Below are positions 28,042-37,019 of a DNA stretch of 64,000 nucleotides, piece after piece. Below the pieces are notes generated by a model, which searched no databases, was not told the DNA's origin, and worked only from the letters and a program-made list of their open reading frames with translations. The DNA comes from Pseudomonas quercus (GTDB lineage Bacteria > Pseudomonadota > Gammaproteobacteria > Pseudomonadales > Pseudomonadaceae). Every line of letters begins with the position of its first letter. Within the stretch, counting starts at the first letter, position 1. The position numbers and the translations under genes are program-made. The stretch covers positions 1 to 64,000 of the forward strand of contig NZ_JAAVJI010000015.1 of assembly GCF_012033695.1 (NCBI RefSeq), read 5' to 3'.

Positions 28042-29709
28042 ATGCGTCTTGTACTGTGCAAAACCCTGCTGTCCACAGCAGTGCTTGTTGTGTCTTCCAC
28101 TACCTGGGCCAGCGTGCTGCCCGCTGGTGCAGTCGCCTCCCCAGACCGCTACGGCGCGGAAGTGGCCGAGGCCATTCTCAAGCAAGGCGGCAACGCCGTG
28201 GATGCCGCTGTGGCCACGGCATTCACCTTGGCCGTGACCTACCCGGAAGCCGGCAACCTGGGCGGCGGTGGCTTCATGACCTTGTTCGTAAAGGGTAAGC
28301 CTTACTTCCTGGATTACCGGGAAACAGCCCCCAAGGCCGCCACCAAGACCATGTACCTGGACGACAAGGGCGAGGTGGTGCCTAACATGAGCCTGGTGGG
28401 GGCCAAGGCGGCCGGAGTACCCGGCACGGTAATGGGCCTGTGGGAGGCGCACCAGCGTTTCGGTAAGCTGCCTTGGCGTGACTTGCTGGTCCCGGCCATC
28501 GGCTATGCCAGGCGTGGCTTTATTGTGGCTGAAACCCAATACCAGTACCGGGAAGACGCCCTGGGGCTGTTCAAGGGCAGCACCAATTTTGGCGACTATT
28601 TCGGCACCATGAAAACAGGCCAACGCTTCAAGCAACCGGAGCTGTCGCAAACCCTGCAGCGCATTGCGGCCCATGGCGTGAGCGAGTTCTACCAGGGCAC
28701 CACCGCCAAGCTGCTGGTCGCGCAGATGCAGCACGACAAGGGCCTGATCACAGCAGCCGACCTGCGGGGCTACAAGGCCCACTGGCGCGAACCCCTGGCC
28801 ATCGACTGGCGCGGCAACACCGTGTACACCGCGCCGTTGCCCAGTTCGGGCGGCATCGCCCTGGCCCAGTTGCTGGGTATCAAGGAACGCCGCAGCGAGG
28901 ACTTCAAAGGCGTGCCGCTGAATTCCGCGCGCTACATTCACCTGCTGGCCGAGATCGAAAAGCGCGTGTTTGCTGACCGCGCCGACTACCTGGGCGACCC
29001 GGACTTCAACAAGGTGCCCGTGGGCATGCTCACCGCACCGGCTTACCTCGACCGCCGTGCCGCGGAGGTCAACCCTACCGCCATTTCGCCTACCGACAAG
29101 GTACGCCCTGGCTTGGAAACCCACCAGACCACGCACTTCTCCGTGATCGACAAGGACGGTAACGCTGTCAGCAACACCTACACCCTGAACTTCGACTACG
29201 GCAGTGGCGTGGTGGTAAAGGGCGCAGGCTTCCTGATGAACGATGAAATGGACGACTTCAGCTCCAAGCCCGGCGTGGCCAACGGTTTCGGTGTGGTAGG
29301 CAGCGATGCCAATGCCATTGCCCCAGGCAAGCGCATGCTCTCGTCCATGAGCCCTACCATTGTCACGCGCGATGGCAAGGTCACCTTGGTGGTGGGCACG
29401 CCAGGGGGCTCTCGTATTTTCACAACGGTGTTCCAGGTGCTGAACAACCTGTACGACTATCATCTGTCGCTGGTGGAAGCCGTGACCGTGCAGCGGGTGC
29501 ACCACCAGTTGCTGCCTAAGGACACGATCTACTACGACGCCATGGCCCCCTTGAAAGGCCCAGCTGCGGACGAACTCAACGCAATGGGCTACACCCTGAA
29601 AGACCAGGGCTGGCTGATGGGGAACGTGCAGGCCATACGGGTGGATAACGGCACGGTTGAAACCGCGTCAGACCCACGTGGGCGGGGAGAGGGGCGTATC
29701 GTTAAGTAA
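28042..29709 (+). CDS. ggt: Gamma-glutamyltransferase (periplasmic)
   Basis: GGT hydrolyses or transfers the gamma-glutamyl group of glutathione and related peptides. The 555-residue precursor begins with a signal peptide (MRLVLCKTLLSTAVLVV, likely cleaved after WAS) and has the large-subunit segment GGNAVDAAVATAFTL and AGNLGGGGF. The autocatalytic cleavage site and nucleophile is Thr363 in HQTTHFSV; the oxyanion and substrate-binding residues lie in LSSMSPTIV and VGTPGGSRI. All catalytic elements are intact. AAGGA precedes the ATG. A GC-rich hairpin 8 bases after the stop probably ends the transcript. Confidence 0.95.
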   Translation: MRLVLCKTLLSTAVLVVSSTTWASVLPAGAVASPDRYGAEVAEAILKQGGNAVDAAVATAFTLAVTYPEAGNLGGGGFMTLFVKGKPYFLDYRETAPKAATKTMYLDDKGEVVPNMSLVGAKAAGVPGTVMGLWEAHQRFGKLPWRDLLVPAIGYARRGFIVAETQYQYREDALGLFKGSTNFGDYFGTMKTGQRFKQPELSQTLQRIAAHGVSEFYQGTTAKLLVAQMQHDKGLITAADLRGYKAHWREPLAIDWRGNTVYTAPLPSSGGIALAQLLGIKERRSEDFKGVPLNSARYIHLLAEIEKRVFADRADYLGDPDFNKVPVGMLTAPAYLDRRAAEVNPTAISPTDKVRPGLETHQTTHFSVIDKDGNAVSNTYTLNFDYGSGVVVKGAGFLMNDEMDDFSSKPGVANGFGVVGSDANAIAPGKRMLSSMSPTIVTRDGKVTLVVGTPGGSRIFTTVFQVLNNLYDYHLSLVEAVTVQRVHHQLLPKDTIYYDAMAPLKGPAADELNAMGYTLKDQGWLMGNVQAIRVDNGTVETASDPRGRGEGRIVK

Positions 29710-29716
29710 GAGCAGT

Positions 29717-29740
29717 GTGGCCGCCCCGAAAGGCGGCCAC
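29717..29740. terminator. Hairpin between convergent ggt and aldehyde dehydrogenase genes
   Basis: GTGGCCGCC (29717-29725) pairs with GGCGGCCAC (29732-29740). The stem is perfect over nine bases but lacks a T-run, so it may be a stability hairpin or a bidirectional, Rho-assisted end for the two convergent genes. Confidence 0.55.
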
Positions 29741-29761
29741 CCGTTCAGCTCAGCTCAGCGC

Positions 29762-31345
29762 TCAGGCGATGGGCTGGGTGCTCCACTCGCCATTCACCAG
29801 GCGCTGCAGGCCCAATGGGTTGGCGTTCTGCAGGGCTTCAGGCAACAGCGCATCAGGGTAGTTCTGGAAGCAGATCGGGCGCAGGTAGCGGTCGATCGCC
29901 AAAGTACCTACCGAAGTGCCGCGCGCATCAGAGGTCGCCGGGAACGGACCACCGTGCACCATGGCTTCACACACTTCCACACCGGTCGGGTAACCGTTCA
30001 CCAGAATGCGGCCTACCTTGTGCTCCAGAATCGGCACCAGCCACTGGTAAGTGCTCAGGTCCGACTGCTCACCAATCAAGGTTGCCGTCAACTGGCCACG
30101 CAGGCCCAGCAAGGCTTGCTTGAGTTCAGCATCATCCGCCACTTCCACCACCACGGTGGTAGGGCCGAACACCTCTTCTTGCAGCAGGGCATCGCCATTG
30201 AGTAACAGCGACACGTCAGCCTTGAACAGCTGAGCCTGCGCCTGGTTGCCTTCCTGGGCGTTACCGGCCAAGTGGGTAATGCCAGGGTGGCCATGCAGGT
30301 GTGCCACGCCGCCGCTGTAGCTCTTCAGGCCGCCCGCGTTGAGCATGGTCTGTGCCGCCTGGCCGCCGATCTCGGTTTTCAGCGCGTCCAGGAAGGTGGT
30401 GAATTCGGCAGATTTAACACCGATCACCAGGCCTGGGTTGGTGCAGAACTGGCCCGCACCCATGCACACCGAGCCGGCCAGTTCCTTGGCGACGGTCGCG
30501 CCACGGGCTTTCAGGGCCTCCGGCAGCAGAATCACCGGGTTGATGCTGGACATCTCGGCAAACACCGGGATGGGCTCGGGGCGCTCGGCGGCCATCTTGC
30601 ACAGCGCCGTACCGCCGCCCAGGGAACCGGTAAAGCCCACTGCCTTGATGGCCGGGTGCTTGACCAGGGTTTCGCCTACGCGGTTACCGAAGATCATGTT
30701 GAACACGCCCTTGGGCATGCCGGTTTTTTCGGCAGCACGGGTAATGGCGGTGCCGACCAGGTCAGCCGTGGCCATGTGGCCGCTGTGGGCTTTTACCACC
30801 ACCGGGCAACCGGCTGCGAACGCCGAAGCGGTGTCACCACCTGCCGTGGAGAAGGCCAGGGGGAAGTTGCTGGCGCCGAACACCGCCACTGGGCCCACAC
30901 CAATGCGGTACTGGCGCAGGTCCAGGCGTGGCAGGGGCTTGCGGTCCGGCAGCGGCAAGTCAATGCGGGCACCCAGGTAGTCCCCACGGCGCAGCACTTT
31001 GGCGAACAAGCGCATCTGGCCACTGGTACGGCCACGCTCGCCCTGAATACGGGCGGCAGGTAAGGCCGTTTCACGGCACACGATGGCCACGAACTCATCG
31101 CCCAAGGCGTCCAGTTCATCGGCTACGGCGTCCAGGAACTCGGCACGGCGGGCCGGGCTCAGCTGGCGGAATTCTGGGTAGGCGGCGTCTGCGGCTTTGG
31201 CAGCAGCGTCCACTTCACCGTCTGTGGCTTGGCAGAACGCATAAGGCAGGGCCTCGCCGCTGCTAGCGTCTATGCTTTGAAGGCTGGCTTGGCCGGCGGC
31301 GCTACGGGCACCGTTGATAAAGTTGTGTCCGAGAACGTCAGGCAT
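29762..31345 (-). CDS. Alpha-ketoglutarate (2,5-dioxovalerate) semialdehyde-type NADP aldehyde dehydrogenase
   Basis: The 527-residue product is an ALDH of the KGSADH group, which oxidises 2,5-dioxovalerate to 2-oxoglutarate at the end of pentose, hydroxyproline or glucarate degradation. It shows FGASNFPLAFSTAGGDTASA, KAHSGHMATADLVG, GFTGSLGGGTAL, the glutamate region FAEMSSINPVILLP and the catalytic cysteine in GAGQFCTNPGL. No sugar or hydroxyproline genes adjoin it, so its physiological substrate cannot be fixed here. It starts ATG at 31345 with AAGGAG just upstream (on the minus strand). The 277 bases to the response regulator hold both divergent promoters. Confidence 0.85.
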   Translation of the reverse strand: MPDVLGHNFINGARSAAGQASLQSIDASSGEALPYAFCQATDGEVDAAAKAADAAYPEFRQLSPARRAEFLDAVADELDALGDEFVAIVCRETALPAARIQGERGRTSGQMRLFAKVLRRGDYLGARIDLPLPDRKPLPRLDLRQYRIGVGPVAVFGASNFPLAFSTAGGDTASAFAAGCPVVVKAHSGHMATADLVGTAITRAAEKTGMPKGVFNMIFGNRVGETLVKHPAIKAVGFTGSLGGGTALCKMAAERPEPIPVFAEMSSINPVILLPEALKARGATVAKELAGSVCMGAGQFCTNPGLVIGVKSAEFTTFLDALKTEIGGQAAQTMLNAGGLKSYSGGVAHLHGHPGITHLAGNAQEGNQAQAQLFKADVSLLLNGDALLQEEVFGPTTVVVEVADDAELKQALLGLRGQLTATLIGEQSDLSTYQWLVPILEHKVGRILVNGYPTGVEVCEAMVHGGPFPATSDARGTSVGTLAIDRYLRPICFQNYPDALLPEALQNANPLGLQRLVNGEWSTQPIA

Positions 31346-31622
31346 TGTTGTCTCCTTGTTCGGTTAACGGTAAGAAGCCTAGGCGATGCCAAGGTAAACG
31401 CCCTCAGGCATGGCCGCTTCTAGAGGTGTTGCCGGACATCATACAACTGCAGGGGCTGATGTCCAAGCCGATGCTATAAAGGCCAGCGTGTGTAGTGAAG
31501 CACGCATGGCAGTTTTTACCTGTAATCGCTACACATGCACCAAAGCGCTGGCGCGGTGCCGCCGCTCTGTTTACAGTGCCGCAAGCCTCTACCTGCAGGG
31601 CCTTTAACGGGACTAACTCTCA

Positions 31623-32609
31623 ATGGCTGTTGTACCTCTGCTGATTTGTGATGATTCAAACATGGCTCGCAAGCAATTGCTGCGCGCCTTGCCCGAAGGG
31701 CTTGAGCTGTCCGTGACCCAGGCCGAAAACGGCCAGCAGGGCCTGGATGCCATTCGACAAGGGCTGGGCAAGGTCGTGCTGCTCGACCTTACCATGCCTG
31801 AAATGGACGGGTATGAAGTGCTGGCAGCCATCCGCAAGGAAGGGCTGCAGGCGCAAGTGATCGTGGTGTCCGGCGATGTGCAGGATGAAGCCATACGCCG
31901 GGTGCTGGCCCTGGGGGCAACGGCGTTCCTGAAAAAACCCGCCAATGCCGACGAGCTTCGCGCAGCCCTTGCCCGCTGTGGCCTGCATAGCCAAGGTGGC
32001 ACGGGGCAGTTCGGCACGGACATGTCCGTGAACTTCAATGACGCGTTCCGGGAAACCGTCAACGTGGCCATGGGCCGGGCCGCCGCCTTGCTGGCCAAAG
32101 TGCTCAATGTGTTTATCGAGCTGCCCATCCCCAACGTGAACGTGCTGGAGGTGGGGGAGCTGCACATGGCCCTGGCCGACGCGCAGCGTGGCAACCAGCT
32201 CACGGCCATCTGCCAGGGCTACATTGGTGAAGGCATCGCGGGCGAGGCGCTGCTGATGTTCCACGACAGCAACCTGGCAGACATGGCCCGCCTGATGCGC
32301 CAGGACTACCAGGAAAGCACCGCGTCCGAAATGGTGCTGGACCTGTCAGCCCTGCTGATCGGCGCCTGCCTGAGCGGCATCGGCGAGCAGATCGATGTGG
32401 CTTTTTCGTTCAGCCACCCGCAATTGCTGGGCGAACACGCCCGCATCGAAGACCTGATCAGCTTGAACCGGCACCGCTGGAGGCAGACCCTGGCCGTGGA
32501 AATCAGCTACAGCGTGGAGGGGCACGACGTGCATTTCGACCTGCTGCTGCTGTTTACCGAAACCTCGTTGCCTAGACTCAAGGGCAAGCTTGAGTACATG
32601 ATGAACTGA
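31623..32609 (+). CDS. Response regulator with CheC/CheX-like C-terminal domain
   Basis: Residues 1-120 are a receiver domain: acidic pocket CDD at 9-11, phospho-acceptor Asp55 in VLLDLTMPEMDG, conserved Ser/Thr in VVSG and Lys in LKKPANADEL. Residues about 130-328 resemble the CheC/CheX phosphatase-like fold (FRETVNVAMGRAAALLAKVL, then SEMVLDLSALLIGACLSGIGEQ), which in chemotaxis systems dephosphorylates CheY-P. The output may thus be a phosphatase or a protein-binding module rather than DNA binding. A diguanylate cyclase gene starts one base after its stop, indicating a two-gene signalling operon linking phosphorelay input to c-di-GMP. Confidence 0.82.
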   Translation: MAVVPLLICDDSNMARKQLLRALPEGLELSVTQAENGQQGLDAIRQGLGKVVLLDLTMPEMDGYEVLAAIRKEGLQAQVIVVSGDVQDEAIRRVLALGATAFLKKPANADELRAALARCGLHSQGGTGQFGTDMSVNFNDAFRETVNVAMGRAAALLAKVLNVFIELPIPNVNVLEVGELHMALADAQRGNQLTAICQGYIGEGIAGEALLMFHDSNLADMARLMRQDYQESTASEMVLDLSALLIGACLSGIGEQIDVAFSFSHPQLLGEHARIEDLISLNRHRWRQTLAVEISYSVEGHDVHFDLLLLFTETSLPRLKGKLEYMMN

Positions 32610-32610
32610 C

Positions 32611-33564
32611 ATGAACAGAACACTCGACATCACCGAGCTCCACTGGCTGTTGGCAATTGCCCAGACCATCGACGTGGGCGTGGTTGTCTTCAACCGCTCC
32701 TACAACGTTTCCGTGTGGAACACGTTCATTGAGAACCATTCGGGCGTGCCCGCGCGGGAAGCCCAGGGCAAGTCCTTCTTCGACCTGTTCGAGGAGGTGG
32801 ACCGGGCCTGGTTCACCCGCAAGGTGGACAGCGTGGTCACCCTGGGGTCGCCCACCTTCACCATCTGGGAACAGCGCCCTTACCTGCTCAAGTTCGACAC
32901 CTACAGGCCTATCACCGGCTCCGAGCCGTTCATGTACCAGAACACCTCGCTGTTCCCCCTGCGCTCCATCAACAACCAGGTGGAGCATATTTGCCTGGTG
33001 GTATACGACGTGACCGAAGTGGCCACCAACCGCCGCCAGTTGCAGGCGGTGAATGCCCAGCTGCAGAAGCTTTCCAGCACGGACCGGCTCACGGGGCTGT
33101 ACAACCGGGGCCATTGGGAAGAGGCCCTCAAACACGAGTACGCCCGGCACAGCCGCTACGGTAACGACTGCACCATGATCATGTTCGACATCGACCACTT
33201 CAAGCAGGTGAACGACACCTACGGCCACCCTGCCGGGGACCGAGTGATCCAGCGCGTGGCGGATGTGGTGCGCGAGCACGTGCGGGATTCGGACATCTGC
33301 GGGCGCTATGGCGGGGAAGAATTTGCGCTGCTGCTTCCTGACACAAATAAGGAAGGTGGGCAAATCCTTGCAGAGCGGCTGCGTGCTTCCATTGAAGAAT
33401 TGGTGGTCACCCACGACAGCCAAGCCATCCGTTTCACCATCAGCCTGGGCGTGGCAGACCTGCGCCGCCCCGTGGCGGACTACCAGGAGCTGATCGAACG
33501 CGCCGACCAGGCCCTGTATACCTCCAAGCGCAGCGGCCGAAACCGGGTAACGGTGTTCGCTTAA
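32611..33564 (+). CDS. Diguanylate cyclase with PAS sensor domain
   Basis: The 317-residue protein has an N-terminal PAS-like domain (about 12-140; VGVVVFNRSYNVSVWN) and a GGDEF domain (about 155-317) with the active-site motif GGEEF at 234-238. An inhibitory RxxD site (RDSD, 225-228) sits five residues upstream, so c-di-GMP feedback is expected. FDIDHFKQVNDTYGH and LTGLYNRG are also intact, so it should make c-di-GMP. There is no membrane segment, so it is cytoplasmic. The start lies one base after the response regulator stop, which suggests that the partner controls it. Confidence 0.92.
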   Translation: MNRTLDITELHWLLAIAQTIDVGVVVFNRSYNVSVWNTFIENHSGVPAREAQGKSFFDLFEEVDRAWFTRKVDSVVTLGSPTFTIWEQRPYLLKFDTYRPITGSEPFMYQNTSLFPLRSINNQVEHICLVVYDVTEVATNRRQLQAVNAQLQKLSSTDRLTGLYNRGHWEEALKHEYARHSRYGNDCTMIMFDIDHFKQVNDTYGHPAGDRVIQRVADVVREHVRDSDICGRYGGEEFALLLPDTNKEGGQILAERLRASIEELVVTHDSQAIRFTISLGVADLRRPVADYQELIERADQALYTSKRSGRNRVTVFA

Positions 33565-33647
33565 ACGGTGCGGTGGTCACAGCGATCAAACTTTCCGCGC
33601 AGGGTGGGGGTCCACAAAAGACCTGAACGCACCTTGAGGAAACATTG

Positions 33648-34070
33648 ATGAGCTTCTTTAAAGACATCCTGAGCAAGCTGGGCATCGGCCACGACGACAC
33701 CCAGCCCACCACCGCCTCTACCGCGCCTACTCCTACCGGCACTGCACCCGTCAGCGTAGACGGTGGCGTTCCGCCCATGACCGGCACCACCACCCCACGT
33801 ACCGACAGCGCAGTAGACGTCGGCGCCAAGCTGGACGGTCTGGCCCAGGCTCACACCGCTGAGAAGCTGAACTGGCGCACTTCGGTAGTAGACCTGTTGA
33901 AACTGCTGGGTATCGACAGCAGCCTGGAACACCGCAAAGAGCTGGCCAACGAACTAGGCTGCCCTGCGGACAAGCTGGGCGATTCTGCTGAAATGAATAT
34001 GTGGCTGCACAAAGCCATTCTGCAGAAAGTATCCACCAACGGCGGTACGGTTCCTGCCGACCTCCTGTAA
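33648..34070 (+). CDS. DUF3597 family protein
   Basis: The 140-residue protein starts MSFFKDILSKLGI and has a Thr/Pro-rich linker (about residues 20-55) before a helical C-terminal domain (WRTSVVDLLKLLGIDSSLEHRK, then NMWLHKAILQKV). This is the DUF3597 layout; the function is unknown. TGAGGA at 33634-33639 supports the ATG at 33648 rather than the TTG three bases earlier. A 63-residue gene follows after 11 bases. Resemblance of the C-terminal domain to short helical adaptor modules is not enough to assign a role. Confidence 0.75.
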   Translation: MSFFKDILSKLGIGHDDTQPTTASTAPTPTGTAPVSVDGGVPPMTGTTTPRTDSAVDVGAKLDGLAQAHTAEKLNWRTSVVDLLKLLGIDSSLEHRKELANELGCPADKLGDSAEMNMWLHKAILQKVSTNGGTVPADLL

Positions 34071-34081
34071 GGAGCACGACC

Positions 34082-34273
34082 ATGGCTGTGAAAATTCAAA
34101 AGCTCGAAGGGCGTGACATTCCTTGCGAAGCTCAGCGGAAAGACAAGTCAGTGGCCTTCAAGATCACCGACGAGGCTGGGCACAACGAGTACCGTTACGA
34201 CGACGTCGAAGCGGCCAAGCGCGTTGTTGAACTCAGCGAGCGCGACCGCACCGAATCTCGCAGCCGCGGCTGA
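34082..34273 (+). CDS. Small conserved-looking hypothetical protein (63 aa)
   Basis: The frame opens at ATG 34082 with AAGGAG nine bases before, directly after the DUF3597 gene, so it is probably co-transcribed. The product is charged (VKIQKLEGRDIP, then EYRYDDVEAAKRVVELS) and ends with an Arg/Ser-rich tail. No domain is recognised. Spacing, ribosome site and Pseudomonas-like codon use support a real gene. Confidence 0.65.
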   Translation: MAVKIQKLEGRDIPCEAQRKDKSVAFKITDEAGHNEYRYDDVEAAKRVVELSERDRTESRSRG

Positions 34274-34300
34274 TTGCTACACCTGTACCCCTACGTACAT

Positions 34301-34373
34301 TGTAGGAGCGGCCATAGGCCGCGAACTTGAACCCCAGTAACACCCAAGTTCGCGGCCTCCGGCCACTCCTACA
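34301..34373. repeat. REP palindrome pair (BIME), unit 1
   Basis: TGTAGGAGCGGCC at the left and GGCCACTCCTACA at the right are inverted copies, with inner arms GCCGCGAACTTG and CAAGTTCGCGGC. These are the REP sequences of the P. putida group, arranged as an inverted pair. It follows the 63-residue gene and precedes a convergent bestrophin gene, the usual intergenic setting. Confidence 0.9.
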
Positions 34374-34390
34374 GCAGTACGCCTAGATAT

Positions 34391-34463
34391 TGTAGGAGCG
34401 GGCGAAGCCCGCGAACTTGAACTCCAGTAACACCCAAGTTCGCGGCCTATGGCCGCTCCTACG
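34391..34463. repeat. REP palindrome pair (BIME), unit 2
   Basis: This near-identical 73-base copy of unit 1 lies 17 bases downstream, with TGTAGGAGCGGGC and GGCCGCTCCTACG ends and the same central CTCCAGTAACACC. Tandem REP pairs at gene ends can act as transcription or decay barriers and can be targets of IS110-type elements; none is inserted here. Confidence 0.9.
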
Positions 34464-34484
34464 GTAGTACGCCCCACCCCTCAA

Positions 34485-35378
34485 CTATCCCCCAATCCGA
34501 TCCCCGCTCAGCGCATCCCGCTGCATGGACTCCAAATTCTTCTCGATGGTCTCGCAAATCTTCTCCATCTGAATCTGGTGCTCGCTGGATTTGAACGGGC
34601 TCTGCAAATCCGTACCAATCCGCTCGATGGCCAGCAGCATAAAGCCCACCACCGTCGAGGCTGCCGGCGTAAACCAGCCCAGCGACTCGACCAACCCCAC
34701 CGGTACAATCACGCAGAACAGCGAGATGAACAGCCGTGGAAAATACACGTACGGGTAAGGCAGCGGCGTATTGGCGATCCGCTCCATACCGCCCTGGCTG
34801 TTGGACAATTCCACCAAGGTAGACTCGATCCGCGACAGGCGAATGCTGTCCAAGCGCCCGGCCTTGTATTCCTGTGCCAGCAACGCCGCCGAACCATTGA
34901 GAATGTCATTGGCAAAGTTATTGGTAGCGCCGCTGCGCGCAAACTCCTCTGCCGAGATAAATGCCCGCACTTCCTCCGGGCACTTCTGGCCTTGCAAGTG
35001 GGCCGCCAGGCAGTTCACATAGGCCACATGCCGCCGCAGCAGCTTGGCCTTCATAGGGTTGGCCTCACCCTGCGGGTCATCCAGGAAGGTCAACACCTGG
35101 CGGGCAAAACTGCGCGAGTTGTTCACCATGGCGCCCCACAAGGTACGCGCCTCCCACCAGCGGTTATACGCGCTGCTGTTACGAAAACTGATCAACACAA
35201 TCAATGCCGAACCCAACAGGGTGAGCGGCATCAGCGGTAAATTAAGCTTGCTGTCCAGGAACAGCATAAAGTCCACGGTAACGGCCACGTCCCAGAGCAA
35301 CAGCCAGAACAACGCCCAGCCCACATAGCCCATGGTCTTGATAATCAATCGGTACTTCTTGGCGATAGCGTCTTTCAA
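34485..35378 (-). CDS. Bestrophin-like membrane channel protein
   Basis: The 297-residue protein matches the bacterial bestrophin/UPF0187 family: paired N-terminal membrane helices (GYVGWALFWLLLWDVAV and a following hydrophobic run around PLTLLGSALIVLI), then the signature SFRNSSAYNRWWEAR and NNSRSFARQ. Two further helices lie near residues 205-250 (YFPRLFISLFCVIVPVG). The family forms pentameric ion channels. The physiological ion and role in this organism are unknown. It reads toward the REP pair. Confidence 0.88.
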   Translation of the reverse strand: MKDAIAKKYRLIIKTMGYVGWALFWLLLWDVAVTVDFMLFLDSKLNLPLMPLTLLGSALIVLISFRNSSAYNRWWEARTLWGAMVNNSRSFARQVLTFLDDPQGEANPMKAKLLRRHVAYVNCLAAHLQGQKCPEEVRAFISAEEFARSGATNNFANDILNGSAALLAQEYKAGRLDSIRLSRIESTLVELSNSQGGMERIANTPLPYPYVYFPRLFISLFCVIVPVGLVESLGWFTPAASTVVGFMLLAIERIGTDLQSPFKSSEHQIQMEKICETIEKNLESMQRDALSGDRIGG

Positions 35379-35535
35379 ATCAGCACCTCACAACAAACGT
35401 AAAAACGTGCCTAGCTCCGACGCTCAAGGGCAGAGAAAGGTCCGGGTAAGGGCAGGGGAATAATTACAAGACGTGAATCGCTTCAGCGATTTTTTGTGTA
35501 TTAGAAGGGTTTAACAGTAGCTGTAGGCGCTAAGC

Positions 35536-35570
35536 TCTGCTTGCGCCCGTCATCGCCAGGCGCAAGCAGA
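35536..35570 (-). terminator. Hairpin downstream of the royal-jelly-like gene
   Basis: TCTGCTTGCGCC (35536-35547) and GGCGCAAGCAGA (35559-35570) form a perfect 12-base stem ten bases past the stop of the gene at 35581-36690. There is no strong T-run on the minus strand. A second small stem, AATCGC/GCGATT near 35477-35492, is followed by TTTT on the plus strand. Confidence 0.6.
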
Positions 35571-35580
35571 CCTCACACGG

Positions 35581-36690
35581 TTACTTCTTCTCGACAATCT
35601 TGTACAGCGTGGTTTCCAGCGCAGGCTTCTGCTTAGGGTCAAAGAAACTCATGTCCGGAATGCGCGAGTCCGTCACGTACACCGTGCCGTCTGGCCCTTG
35701 GGTAAAGGTGTCTGGCCAGCGCATGTCCTTGTCTTGCAACAGCACCTTCACGTCATTGCCGTTGCGCACCTTGATGGAATGGTCTTCCACCGAGCTGATG
35801 TACAGCGTGCCCTTGGCGTCCATCAACAGGCCATCAGCCGGGCCATTCTCGCCCACTTTCTGCACCTTGCTTGGTAGGTCCGCCAGGGTGGCCGTCTGCA
35901 ACGCGCTGGTAGGCACGCTGTACAGGGTGTTGCCCTTCACCGCCTGCCAGTACAGGGTGTCGCCCGCTGGCGACAGCGCGATACCGTCCGCCGAGAACTG
36001 CACACCGCGCCCGTCGGGCCGCATGAGCGGCTTGCCGTCCGCCTTCACCATCACGCCTTTCTCGAACTGGGTGCTAGGCGCACCGTCCAGCGCACGGCGA
36101 GCCTTGCCGGTCTCCAGGTTCACCACCACGATCGCGCCGCTGGTGCCCGAGTCCGTGATGTAGGCGAACTTACCGTCCTGGCTCAGGCGCACGTCATTCA
36201 GGTAGCTACCCTGGGGCGCCACGTCCAACCCGAAGGGGTACACCTTGGCCACGGCATTGGTGGCCAGGTCGATCTTCACCAGCTTCGGTGCACCGGCTAC
36301 TACTTGCGCCTGGGCCGGCGCGCCCGCGTCGATTACCCACAGGCTGCCTTTCTTGTCCGCCACTACGGACTGAACGCACACCCAATGGTCGCCCGCGCTC
36401 ATGCTGTCTGCCTTGGCATTCCGCCAGGCGTTCCAGTTCGCATCCGGGAAGCTTTTAAGGTCGCCGTTGGGCATCAGCTCCGCCACGGACACTTCCGAGT
36501 CTTCGGTCCAGCGCGGGAAGTTGACGAACATGCGGCCGGTTTCACTGGCCGTAACACCAGTGACCTGGTGATCGAAACTGGCCACCTTCTTCAGGCTGTA
36601 GCTGGGGTCCGCCACGGCGCCTTGGGCGAAGGCCAGGCCAGACATCAGGGCAAAGAGGGCAGTAGGGGCAAAGTTGGCGCGTCGAATCAT
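35581..36690 (-). CDS. Major royal jelly/yellow-family secreted protein (SMP-30-like beta-propeller)
   Basis: The 369-residue precursor has a signal peptide (MIRRANFAPTALFALMSGLA, cleaved near AFA or AVA), so it is periplasmic. Propeller-like repeats contain GRMFVNFPRW near residue 52, KGSLWVIDAG, YLNDVRLSQDGKFAYITDSG, FSADGIALSPAGDTLYW and ADGLLMDAKGTLYISS, the pattern of the major royal jelly protein/yellow family. Bacterial members are annotated by homology to dopachrome-converting or lactonase-like proteins, and the actual substrate is unknown. It appears to be a single-gene unit. Confidence 0.82.
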   Translation of the reverse strand: MIRRANFAPTALFALMSGLAFAQGAVADPSYSLKKVASFDHQVTGVTASETGRMFVNFPRWTEDSEVSVAELMPNGDLKSFPDANWNAWRNAKADSMSAGDHWVCVQSVVADKKGSLWVIDAGAPAQAQVVAGAPKLVKIDLATNAVAKVYPFGLDVAPQGSYLNDVRLSQDGKFAYITDSGTSGAIVVVNLETGKARRALDGAPSTQFEKGVMVKADGKPLMRPDGRGVQFSADGIALSPAGDTLYWQAVKGNTLYSVPTSALQTATLADLPSKVQKVGENGPADGLLMDAKGTLYISSVEDHSIKVRNGNDVKVLLQDKDMRWPDTFTQGPDGTVYVTDSRIPDMSFFDPKQKPALETTLYKIVEKK

Positions 36691-36779
36691 AAAGGCTCCA
36701 AGAACATGCAGGAAAAGTCTGTTGATTGGTGGAGCCTGCGCGCCCTGGCTTGGTTCCTATTTTCGTAGGGGCCGGAGGC

Positions 36780-37019
36780 TTACAACGCTTCCAGCCGCGC
36801 CTGCACCGCGTCGTCGAACAGGATGTACATGGCTTCCACTTGGGGGCCGCGGAGTTTCTTGGCGGCCACCTGGGCCTGCACGAATTCGATCTGGATCTCG
36901 GCCTCGCGGTTGACCTCGGCCTTGTCGGCGGCTTCGTCCAAGGCCCGCATCAGCCGCTCGATAGGCGTGCGCAGGTCCTTGGGGATGCGGAGGGTGTCGA
37001 GTTGGTCGGTGAGGGACAT
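36780..37019 (-). CDS. Hypothetical small helical protein (79 aa)
   Basis: The frame extends upstream to 37367, but the ATG at 37019 gives a compact protein starting MSLTDQLDTLRIPKDL with charged amphipathic helices (LMRALDEAADKAEVNREAE). I do not recognise it. GC content and codons match the host. It is divergent from the Imm35-like gene about 155 bases away. Confidence 0.55.
   Translation of the reverse strand: MSLTDQLDTLRIPKDLRTPIERLMRALDEAADKAEVNREAEIQIEFVQAQVAAKKLRGPQVEAMYILFDDAVQARLEAL

Noticed and set aside
28006..29505. A 499-codon minus-strand frame antisense to ggt.
   Set aside because: ggt has a full catalytic core; the antisense frame has a repetitive His/Gln/Gly composition typical of shadows.
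34301..34463. A possible CRISPR-like array in the direct repeats between 34.30 and 34.46 kb.
   Set aside because: There are only two palindromic units with nearly identical centres and no unique spacers; this is a REP pair. No CRISPR array or cas gene was found in the window.
36715..36745. TTGGTGGAGCC near 36725 matching the ssrA 3' end (TTGGTGGAGCC at 51777), as a possible left attachment site of an ssrA-integrated island.
   Set aside because: The match is only 11 bases and the following bases differ (TGCG versus GGGG); an attachment repeat would be longer.
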